From positions 186,001-250,000 of the forward strand of contig JBKAGO010000033.1 in assembly GCA_046290435.1 (NCBI GenBank): a DNA stretch of 64,000 nucleotides, given 5' to 3'. Position 1 is the stretch's first letter. Every line of letters starts with the position of its first letter. Below the pieces are notes generated by a model. It had not been told where the DNA came from, ran no database searches, and saw only the letters and a program-made list of their open reading frames with translations. This DNA comes from CAVQUE01 sp046290435 (GTDB lineage: Bacteria > Actinomycetota > Acidimicrobiia > Acidimicrobiales > UBA8592). This document shows, piece by piece, positions 39,402-46,487 of the stretch. The position numbers and the translations under genes were made by a program.

Positions 39402-39896
39402 TCAGTTGTGACACGGACACCAGGTGCCGTCGCCGTCGAGGGCCCGTCCGCAGAAGTTGCACGGCGGCCGTCCGGCGACGACGAGGTCACGGGCCCGTTC
39501 GATGAACGCTTTCACCTGCCCGGGCGAGATGCTCAGCTGTGCCGCCGCTGGTTCGGTGTCCTCGTCGTCCTCGTCGTCGAGGAGCTCCTCGACGACGAGC
39601 AGGAAGTGACCGTCCTCTTCGCGGTAGGCGACACCGATGGACGACACCGTCCATGCGGGGTGGACCGGGTCGATGAGGTCGAGCGCCAGGGGGACCTCGT
39701 CGGGGGCGACGGGACCCGCGTCCTCCAGGAGCTGATCGAGGAACTCCGCCAGGGCCTGCACCTGCTGCTTCTCGCATTTGAGCGACACGATCTCGCCGAC
39801 GTTGCCGAACTGCAGGTAGAAGGTGCGCTGGCCGCGCGGCCCCACGGTGCCGGCGGTGAAGTGCTCGGGTATCTCGAAGCGGAACGACTCACTCAT
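39402..39896 (-). CDS. DUF3090 family protein
   Basis: The 164-residue protein starts MSESFRFEIPEHFTAGTVGP and continues RGQRTFYLQFGNVGEIVSLK, typical of DUF3090. A beta-rich core is followed by an acidic run (VEELLDDEDDEDTEP) and a C-terminal zinc-ribbon-like CNFCGRALDGDGTWCPCHN with four Cys. Function is unknown; in many actinobacteria it lies between the phosphomutase-like and SCO1664-type genes, as here. Spacing to both is short (6 and 40 nt). Confidence 0.9.
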   Translation of the reverse strand: MSESFRFEIPEHFTAGTVGPRGQRTFYLQFGNVGEIVSLKCEKQQVQALAEFLDQLLEDAGPVAPDEVPLALDLIDPVHPAWTVSSIGVAYREEDGHFLLVVEELLDDEDDEDTEPAAAQLSISPGQVKAFIERARDLVVAGRPPCNFCGRALDGDGTWCPCHN

Positions 39897-39902
39897 GGCG
39901 GA

Positions 39903-40673
39903 CTACGAGGGGACCAGGGTGGTCAGGTCGTCGCCGGTGCTGTTGACCGCCAGCACGATGGGCCCACCGGCGGTGTAGGTGATGGCCGTGATCGAACACG
40001 GCGACACGACGATGCGCTGGAAGAGATCGAGGTGGGTGCCCATCGCAGCCGCCACGGCGGCCTTGATGGTGTCGGCGTGGGAGACCGCCACGATCGTCTC
40101 GCCGGGGTGCTTGGCGACGAGATCGGCGAGGGCGCCGCACATGCGGGTCTGCATCTCGGCGAACGACTCGCCCCTCGGGAACCGGAACCCGCTGGGATAG
40201 CGCTGCACCGCGTTCCACTCGGGCAGCTTGCGCAGGTCGGCGAGGTTCCTGCCCGTCCATGCGCCGAAGTCGCACTCGAGGAGCCCGGCATGGGTGCGGA
40301 CCCGCAACTTGGTGGCCTTCGCGATGGGTTTCGCGGTCTCCTGGGTGCGCTCGAGCGGCGATGCGTACACCGCGGTGACCCCACGGGGCCTGGGTGGCTC
40401 GGCGGCCTTCTTCTTCGCCTTGGCAGAGCGCTTGGAGGCCTCGGCCTTCGCCGCGTCGTCGGGTGCGGCGGCCTCGCGGCCGAGGGCGGCGATGCGGGCC
40501 GCAGCCCGCTCGGCCTGGGCGATGCCGGCGTCGCCCAGGTGCAGACCCGGCGCCCGTCCGGGCAGGACGGCGCCGGTGGTGGGCGTCTGGCCGTGGCGGA
40601 CGAGCAGCACGGTGGTCGGGGCGGGACCGTCGGACTGGCCGCGGGAGGACGTGGAGGTGCGCGAAGGTGCCAT
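39903..40673 (-). CDS. Histidine phosphatase of the MSMEG_4193 phosphomutase-like family
   Basis: The 256-residue protein has the catalytic motif LLVRHGQTPTTGAVLPGRAP (His near 26), the second Arg in YASPLERTQETAKPI, and the second His in VAVSHADTIKAAVAA. A Lys/Ala-rich insert (about 67-93, EASKRSAKAKKKAAEPPRP) between the motifs is not usual. The family sits with DUF3090 and SCO1664 genes in actinobacteria and its substrate is unknown. The ATG at 40673 has TAGGTT 10 nt upstream as a possible -10 box. Confidence 0.9.
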   Translation of the reverse strand: MAPSRTSTSSRGQSDGPAPTTVLLVRHGQTPTTGAVLPGRAPGLHLGDAGIAQAERAAARIAALGREAAAPDDAAKAEASKRSAKAKKKAAEPPRPRGVTAVYASPLERTQETAKPIAKATKLRVRTHAGLLECDFGAWTGRNLADLRKLPEWNAVQRYPSGFRFPRGESFAEMQTRMCGALADLVAKHPGETIVAVSHADTIKAAVAAAMGTHLDLFQRIVVSPCSITAITYTAGGPIVLAVNSTGDDLTTLVPS

Positions 40674-40724
40674 CGAGTGATTCAACCTACTCCGGCAACC
40701 CACTGCGGCCACCGCGAAGGCCGG

Positions 40725-40730
40725 TACGGT
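40725..40730 (+). promoter_or_regulatory. Candidate -10 box of a leaderless transcript (UDG gene)
   Basis: TACGGT ends 8 nt before the GTG at 40739. It is back-to-back with a TAGGTT box on the minus strand at 40684-40689 for the phosphomutase-like gene, so this 65-nt gap would hold two divergent promoters. Confidence 0.45.
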
Positions 40731-40738
40731 GCGCCGGC

Positions 40739-41401
40739 GTGAATGCGCTCGAGGTCGTCCACGACGAGGTCGCAGCCTGCCGACGTTGCCCGCGGCTCGT
40801 CGCGTGGCGCGAAGAGGTGGCGGCCACGAGGAAGGCCGCATACCGCGATCAGCCGTACTGGGGACGCGGCGTGCCCGGCTTCGGCGACCCCGCTGCGACG
40901 CTGGTGGTCATCGGTCTGGCGCCGGCAGCGCATGGCGCCAACCGCACCGGGCGCATGTTCACCGGCGACCGCAGCGGCGATTTCCTCTTCGCCGGGCTCC
41001 ATCGGGCCGGCTATGCCAACCAGCCCGAGGCCACCGGCCTCGACGACGGCCTGGTGCTCACCGGCGCCTACATCACCTCGCCGGTCAAGTGCGCCCCGCC
41101 GGCGAACAAACCCACCGCCGAGGAGCGTGCCGCATGCCGCCCGTACCTGCATCGGGAGCTGGCGCTGCTCGAGCGCGCCCGGGTGTACCTGGTCCTGGGT
41201 GGCATCGGCTACGCGGCGGCCGCCACCGAGTTCGGGGTCAGCCCCCGCCCCCGGTTCGGCCACGGCCTCGAGGTGCCCGTGGACGGCGACCGCACCCTGG
41301 TGTGCTCGTATCACGTGAGCCAGCAGAACACCTTCACCGGGCGACTCACTGCTGCCATGTTCGACTCGGTGCTCGAGCGGGTGCGAGCGCTCGGCGGTTG
41401 A
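40739..41401 (+). CDS. Family 5 uracil-DNA glycosylase (UdgB-like)
   Basis: This base-excision repair enzyme removes uracil and some deaminated purines from DNA. The 220-residue protein has the family motif GLAPAAHGANRTGRMFTGDR (about 60-79), in which Ala replaces the catalytic acid of family 4. The second motif CSYHVSQQNT holds the active-site His. Iron-sulfur cysteines are CRRC (about 15-18), C in SPVKCAPP and C in RAACRPYL. The GTG start at 40739 is supported by a -10-like box 8 nt upstream. Confidence 0.92.
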   Translation: MNALEVVHDEVAACRRCPRLVAWREEVAATRKAAYRDQPYWGRGVPGFGDPAATLVVIGLAPAAHGANRTGRMFTGDRSGDFLFAGLHRAGYANQPEATGLDDGLVLTGAYITSPVKCAPPANKPTAEERAACRPYLHRELALLERARVYLVLGGIGYAAAATEFGVSPRPRFGHGLEVPVDGDRTLVCSYHVSQQNTFTGRLTAAMFDSVLERVRALGG

Positions 41402-41478
41402 GCCCGGAGCCCGTGCCCGCCGCGGTCGCCGGCGTGCGACCGGCGTCGATGCAGCGGCGCTCCAGGTGCGCGAGCCGG

Positions 41479-41484
41479 TAGCGT
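41479..41484 (+). promoter_or_regulatory. Candidate -10 box of a leaderless transcript (lipoprotein pair)
   Basis: TAGCGT ends 8 nt before the ATG at 41493, with no ribosome-binding site between. It would drive both tandem lipoprotein genes, which overlap. Confidence 0.45.
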
Positions 41485-41492
41485 GACTCGCC

Positions 41493-41951
41493 ATGAACCG
41501 CCGCCCCACGGGATCTCGTCGTCTCGTTGCTATCGCCCTGTTCACCCTGCTCGTCGCCGCCGGCTGCGCCCAGAGTGGCGCGCCCACGACGTTCGGCGAA
41601 CAGCTCGGACCCGTCGGCGACGAGATCGCCGCTGCGCTTCCCGGCGTCGACCCCGACACCCAGATGCCGCTCGCCCAGCGCAACTTCCTCGAGGGATGCA
41701 TCACCGGCGACACTGCCCGTGTCGAGGGCGTGTCCGAGGCCGAGCGTGGGCCGGGTTGCCTGTGCGCCTACGACGGCATCGTCGGGTTCTATCTCGACAA
41801 CGCACGGAGCAACGCCGAAGAGGGCGCCACCGCCGAAGACATCGAGCGGGCCGCCTACTCGGCCTATCGGGAGCTCGACCGCGATCTCGAGGACGGCGTC
41901 ACGCCCCTGCCGGCCAACATCCAGACCATCGTGGATGACTGCTTCTCGTGA
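41493..41951 (+). CDS. Lipoprotein, first of a tandem paralogous pair
   Basis: The 152-residue protein has a signal peptide and lipobox (LVAAGC, Cys at 25). The mature part is mainly helical with four conserved cysteines: QRNFLEGCITG, GCLCAYDGIVGFYLDNA (two) and IVDDCFS near the end. They could form two disulfides outside the membrane. The gene downstream encodes a clear relative. The family is not recognised. Confidence 0.8.
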   Translation: MNRRPTGSRRLVAIALFTLLVAAGCAQSGAPTTFGEQLGPVGDEIAAALPGVDPDTQMPLAQRNFLEGCITGDTARVEGVSEAERGPGCLCAYDGIVGFYLDNARSNAEEGATAEDIERAAYSAYRELDRDLEDGVTPLPANIQTIVDDCFS

Positions 41952-42435
41952 CGCCTCGCGATGCCGGCCGGGTCGATCCGCCCGGGCATCGCTGATCCGC
42001 TCCCTCGTTGTCGCCACCGTCGTGGCCACGCTGGCAGTGGGGTGCAGTGACGACGGCGACGGTGCCGGCTTCGAGTCCGAGCCCGGCCCGATCGACCCGG
42101 CGCTGGTGGCGGCGCTGGGCGACGACGCCGACCCCCAGGCGGTGCCCGCCGTGCAGCGGGACTTCCTGGAGATGTGTGTCGAGGGTGTCGAAGGCTCCAC
42201 CGATGACCTCGCGCCGCTCGAACGCAGCGGTCTGCTCGCGGTGTGCGGCTGCAGCTACGAGGCCATCGTCGAGGACCTCCTCGACGAGGCCGACGGCGAA
42301 ACGCCCGAGGAACGCGAGCGCAGCGCCTACAGCGCCTTCCGGAGCCTCGAGGCCGACCTGCGTGCCGGCAACGCCCTGACCCCGGAGATCGAGCGCCTCG
42401 TCGCCGACTGCATCCGCACCGAGGCCGGCCTGTAG
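41935..42435 (+). CDS. Lipoprotein, second of a tandem paralogous pair
   Basis: The 166-residue protein starts MTASRDASRCRPGRSARASL and has a signal segment and lipobox (LAVGC). It shares with the upstream protein the pattern QRDFLEMCVEG, VCGCSYEAIVEDLLDEA, RSAYSAFRSLEADLRAG and RLVADCIR, including all four cysteines. The identity over this part looks around one third by eye. It overlaps the first gene by 17 nt, so the pair must be translated together. The family is not recognised. Confidence 0.78.
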   Translation: MTASRDASRCRPGRSARASLIRSLVVATVVATLAVGCSDDGDGAGFESEPGPIDPALVAALGDDADPQAVPAVQRDFLEMCVEGVEGSTDDLAPLERSGLLAVCGCSYEAIVEDLLDEADGETPEERERSAYSAFRSLEADLRAGNALTPEIERLVADCIRTEAGL

Positions 42436-42551
42436 CGAGGCCCCTCATCGCCACCGGGTCGGTGGCTCGCCGCGACCTTTCGTCGTCTCGAATCGTCTGG
42501 GTCCCGACGACTTCGCCGTAACCGGCGACGGCATCACTCGGGACGGAGACC

Positions 42552-44159
42552 ATGAGCGACGATTCGAACAAGCCGATTCCGGAATGGGACCGCGACGAGG
42601 ATGATCAGATCGTCTTGATCGGGCTCGGCGTACTGGCGCTGGCGCTGGTGGCCTTCGCCGGTTTCGGGCTCTTCGGGGTCTTCTTCGGCGACGACGACGG
42701 CACCGACGAGACAGCAACCGTCATCGACGCCGACACGCCGGGCCCCACCGAGGACGTCATGGCGTTGGTCTCCGACGGTGAGAGCACGACCGTGGGCGAG
42801 ACGATCGGTGCGCTCGTCGACGGTGACGACCGAACCTCGCGCTTGGCGAGCCTCTTCGCCGGCGCCGGCGTCGAGACGCTCGAAGAGCCCGGCTCGTTCA
42901 CGCTGTTCGCCCCAGCCGACGGAGCGTTCGACGACCTCGACATCTCGGCGCTCTCGCCCTCGGCAGCCCGATCGCTGCTCGACGACCATCTGGTCGACGG
43001 TGTGATCGCGGCCGAGGACCTGACCGAGGGGGCGTCGTTCACCGCCCGCAGCGGCGCGTCGATCGACATCGGCGCCGATGCCACGCTGGCCGACGGGACT
43101 CGCATCCTCGAGGCCGATCGTCGAGCCGGCAACGGCATCGTGCACGTCATCGACGGGTTGCTGGTTCCGGCACCTGGCGCCGGCGGCGAGGACAACGCGA
43201 TGGGTGCGGCCACGCCGACGCCCGAACCGACCGCCGAACCCACCCCGGCGCCGACGCCCGAACCGACCACCGAGCCGACCCCCGAGCCGACGCCCGTCGA
43301 AGCTCCGAGCACGGTCGTCGATGTCGTCGGCGAACGCTTCGGTCGCTTCGGTGAGGCGATGGTCGGCGCCGGCCTGGCCGGGCTGCTCGACGGCACTGGC
43401 GGCGACGTGACCGTGTTCGTGCCCGCCGATGCCGACCTCGACGCCGCCTTGGACGGGCTCGAGCCAGGGGCGAGCGCCGCGGTGTTGACCCACCATGTCG
43501 TCGCCGGACGCATCACGGCTGGCGAGCTGGTGCCGGGGACCGAGCTGACGAGCGTGCTGGGCGAGCCCATCACTGTCGGCGCCGACGGTCGTCTCGACGG
43601 TGTGGCCGTCGCGGAGGCCGATGTCGATGCCGCAGACGGTGTCGTCCACGTGCTCGCCGGTGTGCTGACACCGCCCTCGGTCGCCGCTGCGCTCGCCGAC
43701 CGAGGCGATGGCGCTGACGGTGAGCCTGGCGATGCCGATGCTGATGCTGATGCTGATGCTGATGCTGATGCCGATGCCGATGCCGAGGCAGCGGCGTTCC
43801 TCGAGGCACTCAACGATCTCATCGATCTCCGGCCCATTCTGTTCGAGACGAACAGCGACCGTCTGACGCCGGAGGCGAGGGCGATACTCGACGACGTCGC
43901 CGCTGCTCTGGCCGATGCGCCTCCCGGGATCGCCATCCGTATCGACGGCCACACCGACACCGACGGGCGCCGAGCCGACAACCAGCAGCTCAGTGAGCAT
44001 CGTGCCCGATCGGTGCGCCGCTATCTGATCGCCGAAGGCGTCGACGCGTCGATCCTGTGGACACGAGGGTTCGGCGAGCGCCGTCCGCTCGTCGAACCCG
44101 AGCGGACGCCACAGGACAAGGCCCTGAACCGCAGGATCGAGCTGACGCTGCGGCGCTGA
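42552..44159 (+). CDS. Fasciclin-fasciclin-OmpA membrane protein
   Basis: The 535-residue protein has a short cytoplasmic N-terminus and one TM (about 21-45). Two fasciclin domains follow: the first about 75-215 (SFTLFAPADGAFDDLDI, IVHVIDGLLVPAP), the second 250-380 (VTVFVPADADLDAAL, VVHVLAGVLTPP). They are joined by a Pro/Thr/Glu linker (TPEPTAEPTPAPTPEP). A (DA)n run (about 395-412) leads to an OmpA-like peptidoglycan-binding domain: ILFETNSDRLTPEARAIL, IRIDGHTDTDGRRADNQQLS and RRIELTLRR. It probably links the membrane to the wall. GGACGGAGA is 5 nt upstream. Confidence 0.9.
   Translation: MSDDSNKPIPEWDRDEDDQIVLIGLGVLALALVAFAGFGLFGVFFGDDDGTDETATVIDADTPGPTEDVMALVSDGESTTVGETIGALVDGDDRTSRLASLFAGAGVETLEEPGSFTLFAPADGAFDDLDISALSPSAARSLLDDHLVDGVIAAEDLTEGASFTARSGASIDIGADATLADGTRILEADRRAGNGIVHVIDGLLVPAPGAGGEDNAMGAATPTPEPTAEPTPAPTPEPTTEPTPEPTPVEAPSTVVDVVGERFGRFGEAMVGAGLAGLLDGTGGDVTVFVPADADLDAALDGLEPGASAAVLTHHVVAGRITAGELVPGTELTSVLGEPITVGADGRLDGVAVAEADVDAADGVVHVLAGVLTPPSVAAALADRGDGADGEPGDADADADADADADADADAEAAAFLEALNDLIDLRPILFETNSDRLTPEARAILDDVAAALADAPPGIAIRIDGHTDTDGRRADNQQLSEHRARSVRRYLIAEGVDASILWTRGFGERRPLVEPERTPQDKALNRRIELTLRR
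43731..43786 (+). repeat. 6-bp microsatellite GATGCY
   Basis: About nine units of GATGCT/GATGCC encode alternating Asp-Ala between the second fasciclin domain and the OmpA domain. The 6-bp unit keeps frame, so copy-number slippage would only change linker length. Confidence 0.9.
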
Positions 44160-44164
44160 AGGTC

Positions 44165-44181
44165 CCGGCAGCGATTGCCGG
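44165..44181. terminator. Small hairpin between convergent genes
   Basis: CCGGCA-GCGAT-TGCCGG forms a 6-bp stem directly after the fasciclin-OmpA stop. No T-tract is present. It could terminate the + strand gene. Confidence 0.3.
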
Positions 44182-44230
44182 ATGCCGATCACCCGCCGAC
44201 GGCCCGGCGCAGCGTGGCTCCGGGTGCCGG

Positions 44231-45400
44231 CTACTTCTTGGTCGGCAGGCCGAGGCGAGCGTCCTCGGCGGCCCACTCGGGCCAGCGGCTGCGGCTCTTG
44301 GCCGCGAGCTTGTGCATCAGGGCGATTGCACCAGGGTCGTCGTCGCCGGGGCGGGTCTCGATGGCGCCGTCGCGGACCATCGCGTCGATGACCGCACGGC
44401 CGAGCTCGGTCCGCACGATGGTGAGGGTCCAGTCGGTCTGATCGCCGATGCCGCCGGTGGAGATGTCGGCGTGTTCGGCGGCGAAATCGGGGCAGTGGTT
44501 GCAGCCCTCACGGGTCCAGGCGTGGCATTCCTTGAGGTTGATCTCGTGGTAGTCGCCGTTCTTCATCCACACCTGGAAGACGCCCTTGATGTTCATCTTG
44601 GCGATGTCGTCGGCGGCCAGGCCGTACTTCACCCAGAACAGCTCGTCGAACATCGCGTCGTCGAAGCTCTTCGAGCAGAGCAGGCCGATGTTCAACTTGA
44701 TGGGCTTGGAGACCTTGCCCACGCGGCGATGCCACATGACCGGTGCGATGGAGGTCTGGCAGCTCATGCCCACCAGGGCCAGGTCCTTGAGGCCCTTCTC
44801 GACGGCCTCGTCGTAGGCCATGGTGTTGGCCGAGTAGGTGTAGCGGCTGCCGGCACCGGCGAGCACCTCGTCGCGGTTGGTGGCCACCATCGGGATGGCC
44901 TTCCAGCCGCCACCATCGGCGCCGCCCTCGAGCCCCGACACCAGCGCGCCGTCGATGATGCCATTCTCGAGGCACCAGATGAGGATGGCCGACACGAGAC
45001 CGCCGTCCTGGCCCGTCTCGTAGACGAAGTCCTCGCTGGCGCGGGTGAGCAGGATGTCGGAGTAGATGCCGGCCATCTCGTCGTCGTTGCGGGTGCGGCC
45101 GAAGAGATGGTCGTCGGCCTCGGGCTCCCAGCTGCGGAACCGGGGACAGGCGCGGGTGCAGCTGGTGCAGCCCTTCTCGCCGTGGATGCAGTTGTCGGCG
45201 CCGAGCTCGTCCTCGAGATGGAACGGCTTGTACTGGCCGGGCTCGTGCTTGTAGCCGATGACGTCGTGGGGGCAGGCGATGACACAGCCCGCACACCCGG
45301 TGCAGAGCCCCGAGGTGATCACCTCTTCGTAGAGCTCTTTCCACTGGAACGTCCAGCGTTCCTTCTTGGGCGTCGGCGTGGGGGTCTCGGTGACAGCCAT
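44231..45400 (-). CDS. FrhB/F420-hydrogenase beta-type iron-sulfur protein
   Basis: The 389-residue protein is of the coenzyme F420 hydrogenase/dehydrogenase beta-subunit family, which binds FAD and an Fe-S cluster. An N-terminal ferredoxin-like part has CTGCAGCVIACP and then GCTSCTRACPRF (two clusters possible). The FrhB N-domain (DFVYETGQDGGLVSAILIWC) and C-domain (GLLCSKSFDDAMFDELF, CHAWTREGCNHCPDFAAEHA) follow. No partner subunit is adjacent, so the donor and acceptor are unknown. The ATG at 45400 is favoured by TAGTCT 7 nt upstream; an ATG at 45421 would add seven residues. Confidence 0.88.
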   Translation of the reverse strand: MAVTETPTPTPKKERWTFQWKELYEEVITSGLCTGCAGCVIACPHDVIGYKHEPGQYKPFHLEDELGADNCIHGEKGCTSCTRACPRFRSWEPEADDHLFGRTRNDDEMAGIYSDILLTRASEDFVYETGQDGGLVSAILIWCLENGIIDGALVSGLEGGADGGGWKAIPMVATNRDEVLAGAGSRYTYSANTMAYDEAVEKGLKDLALVGMSCQTSIAPVMWHRRVGKVSKPIKLNIGLLCSKSFDDAMFDELFWVKYGLAADDIAKMNIKGVFQVWMKNGDYHEINLKECHAWTREGCNHCPDFAAEHADISTGGIGDQTDWTLTIVRTELGRAVIDAMVRDGAIETRPGDDDPGAIALMHKLAAKSRSRWPEWAAEDARLGLPTKK

Positions 45401-45407
45401 GGTGCCG

Positions 45408-45413
45408 AGACTA
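45408..45413 (-). promoter_or_regulatory. Candidate -10 box of a leaderless transcript (FrhB-like gene)
   Basis: TAGTCT on the minus strand ends 7 nt before the ATG at 45400. It lies downstream of the alternative ATG at 45421, so if real it rules that start out. Confidence 0.45.
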
Positions 45414-45440
45414 CCGCTCATCGGCCGCCGGTGAATCCCC

Positions 45441-46421
45441 TCAGGCCCAGGGATCCTCGCCGGTGTCGGCGTGGGAGACGATGCGTTCGGCGTCGTCGGG
45501 CACATCGAGCCCCTCGAGGGGCGAGGTCTCGTCCCCTGCGAAGGGGGTGGGGTGGTCGTCGATCGAACCGACGGGCTCGGGATCGACGGTCTGGGCCGAT
45601 GCCCGCGGTCCGAACAGGTCGGGTGCGGCGGTCTCGTCCGCGGCGGCGTCGCTCGGTCCGTCGTCGCCCGGTTCGTCGTCATCGGACAGTGTCGTCGGCG
45701 ACGAGATCGACGGGCGCCTGATCACGGGCTTGAGGTCGACCAGTTCCGGTCCTTCCTCCTCGACCTGCGGCGGTCGGGCGCTGCGGCGGAGGTCGCCTTC
45801 GTCGACGAGCTCGCGTTCGGGGCGGGCGCTGCGGCGGAGGTCGCCTTCGTCGACGAGCTCGCGCTCGATCTCGCGGCGCGTGCGCGCGGGGCGGTCCGCG
45901 CCATGTGCAACGTCGAACTCGTCGTCGAGTTCGAAGACCGCGGCCCTGGCTGTCGGGCGATCGTCGTCGGGCTTCGCCTTGGCGGAGGGCTTCGCCTTCT
46001 CGGCTCGTTTGGCCGCCTTGCGGGCCCGGCGGCGTTCGCGCCAGGAATCTCGCAGCTCCTCCTCGGGCTCTTCGTCGGTCGTGCGGATCCGCAGACGCCC
46101 GAGAACGGTGATCGCATCGGTCGAGATCGGTGGCAGATGGGCGGGCGAGTCCGACACCGGCACCAGGCTGCGGGCCGAACCGAGCACCGCGACGCCAGAC
46201 GGGCGCACCTCGGCGCCCTCGGGAACGATGAAGGTGACCCCGGCGAAGACCGAGATGCACGAGAACGACAGCTCGTCGGCGGTGGTCTCGGCCTGACGCA
46301 GATCGATGAGGCACCGGCCGAAGAGGGTGAGCGTGCGCGTCGAAGCAGGCACCCGCCAACGGCCGCTGCGCTTGGCGCCGCCGATGACGGAGAAGATCTG
46401 CGCGTCGTCGTCCATCCCCAT
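45441..46421 (-). CDS. LiaF-like cytoplasmic protein with repeat-rich acidic tail
   Basis: The 326-residue protein starts MGMDDDAQIFSVIGGAKRSG followed by RWRVPASTRTLTLFGRCLID. This is the beta-rich pattern of the LiaF/DUF1707-linked (cell-wall-active antibiotic response) domain: LIDLRQAETTADELSFSCIS, VFAGVTFIVPEGAEVRPSG, AVLGSARSL. No TM is seen, unlike LiaF. After about residue 125 comes a basic, Lys/Arg/Ala-rich region, then two copies of a 16-residue repeat and an acidic tail. Function is unknown. The long frame further upstream is a shadow of the acyl-CoA dehydrogenase gene. Confidence 0.75.
   Translation of the reverse strand: MGMDDDAQIFSVIGGAKRSGRWRVPASTRTLTLFGRCLIDLRQAETTADELSFSCISVFAGVTFIVPEGAEVRPSGVAVLGSARSLVPVSDSPAHLPPISTDAITVLGRLRIRTTDEEPEEELRDSWRERRRARKAAKRAEKAKPSAKAKPDDDRPTARAAVFELDDEFDVAHGADRPARTRREIERELVDEGDLRRSARPERELVDEGDLRRSARPPQVEEEGPELVDLKPVIRRPSISSPTTLSDDDEPGDDGPSDAAADETAAPDLFGPRASAQTVDPEPVGSIDDHPTPFAGDETSPLEGLDVPDDAERIVSHADTGEDPWA
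45775..45870 (-). repeat. 48-bp in-frame tandem repeat in the LiaF-like gene
   Basis: Two units start at 45775 and 45823 (plus-strand coordinates) with a period of 48 bp. They encode two nearly identical copies of RELVDEGDLRRSARPE. The near identity at the DNA level points to a recent duplication. Confidence 0.85.
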
Positions 46422-46473
46422 GGGTGCCCATCGGCGGAACGGCCGTCGATGTGAGCGAACCGGGCCGGGCCCG

Positions 46474-46479
46474 TACGCT
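46474..46479 (+). promoter_or_regulatory. Candidate -10 box of a leaderless transcript (acyl-CoA dehydrogenase)
   Basis: TACGCT ends 8 nt before the ATG at 46488. No ribosome-binding site is seen in the 8 nt (CTCGGACC). Confidence 0.45.
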
Positions 46480-46487
46480 CTCGGACC

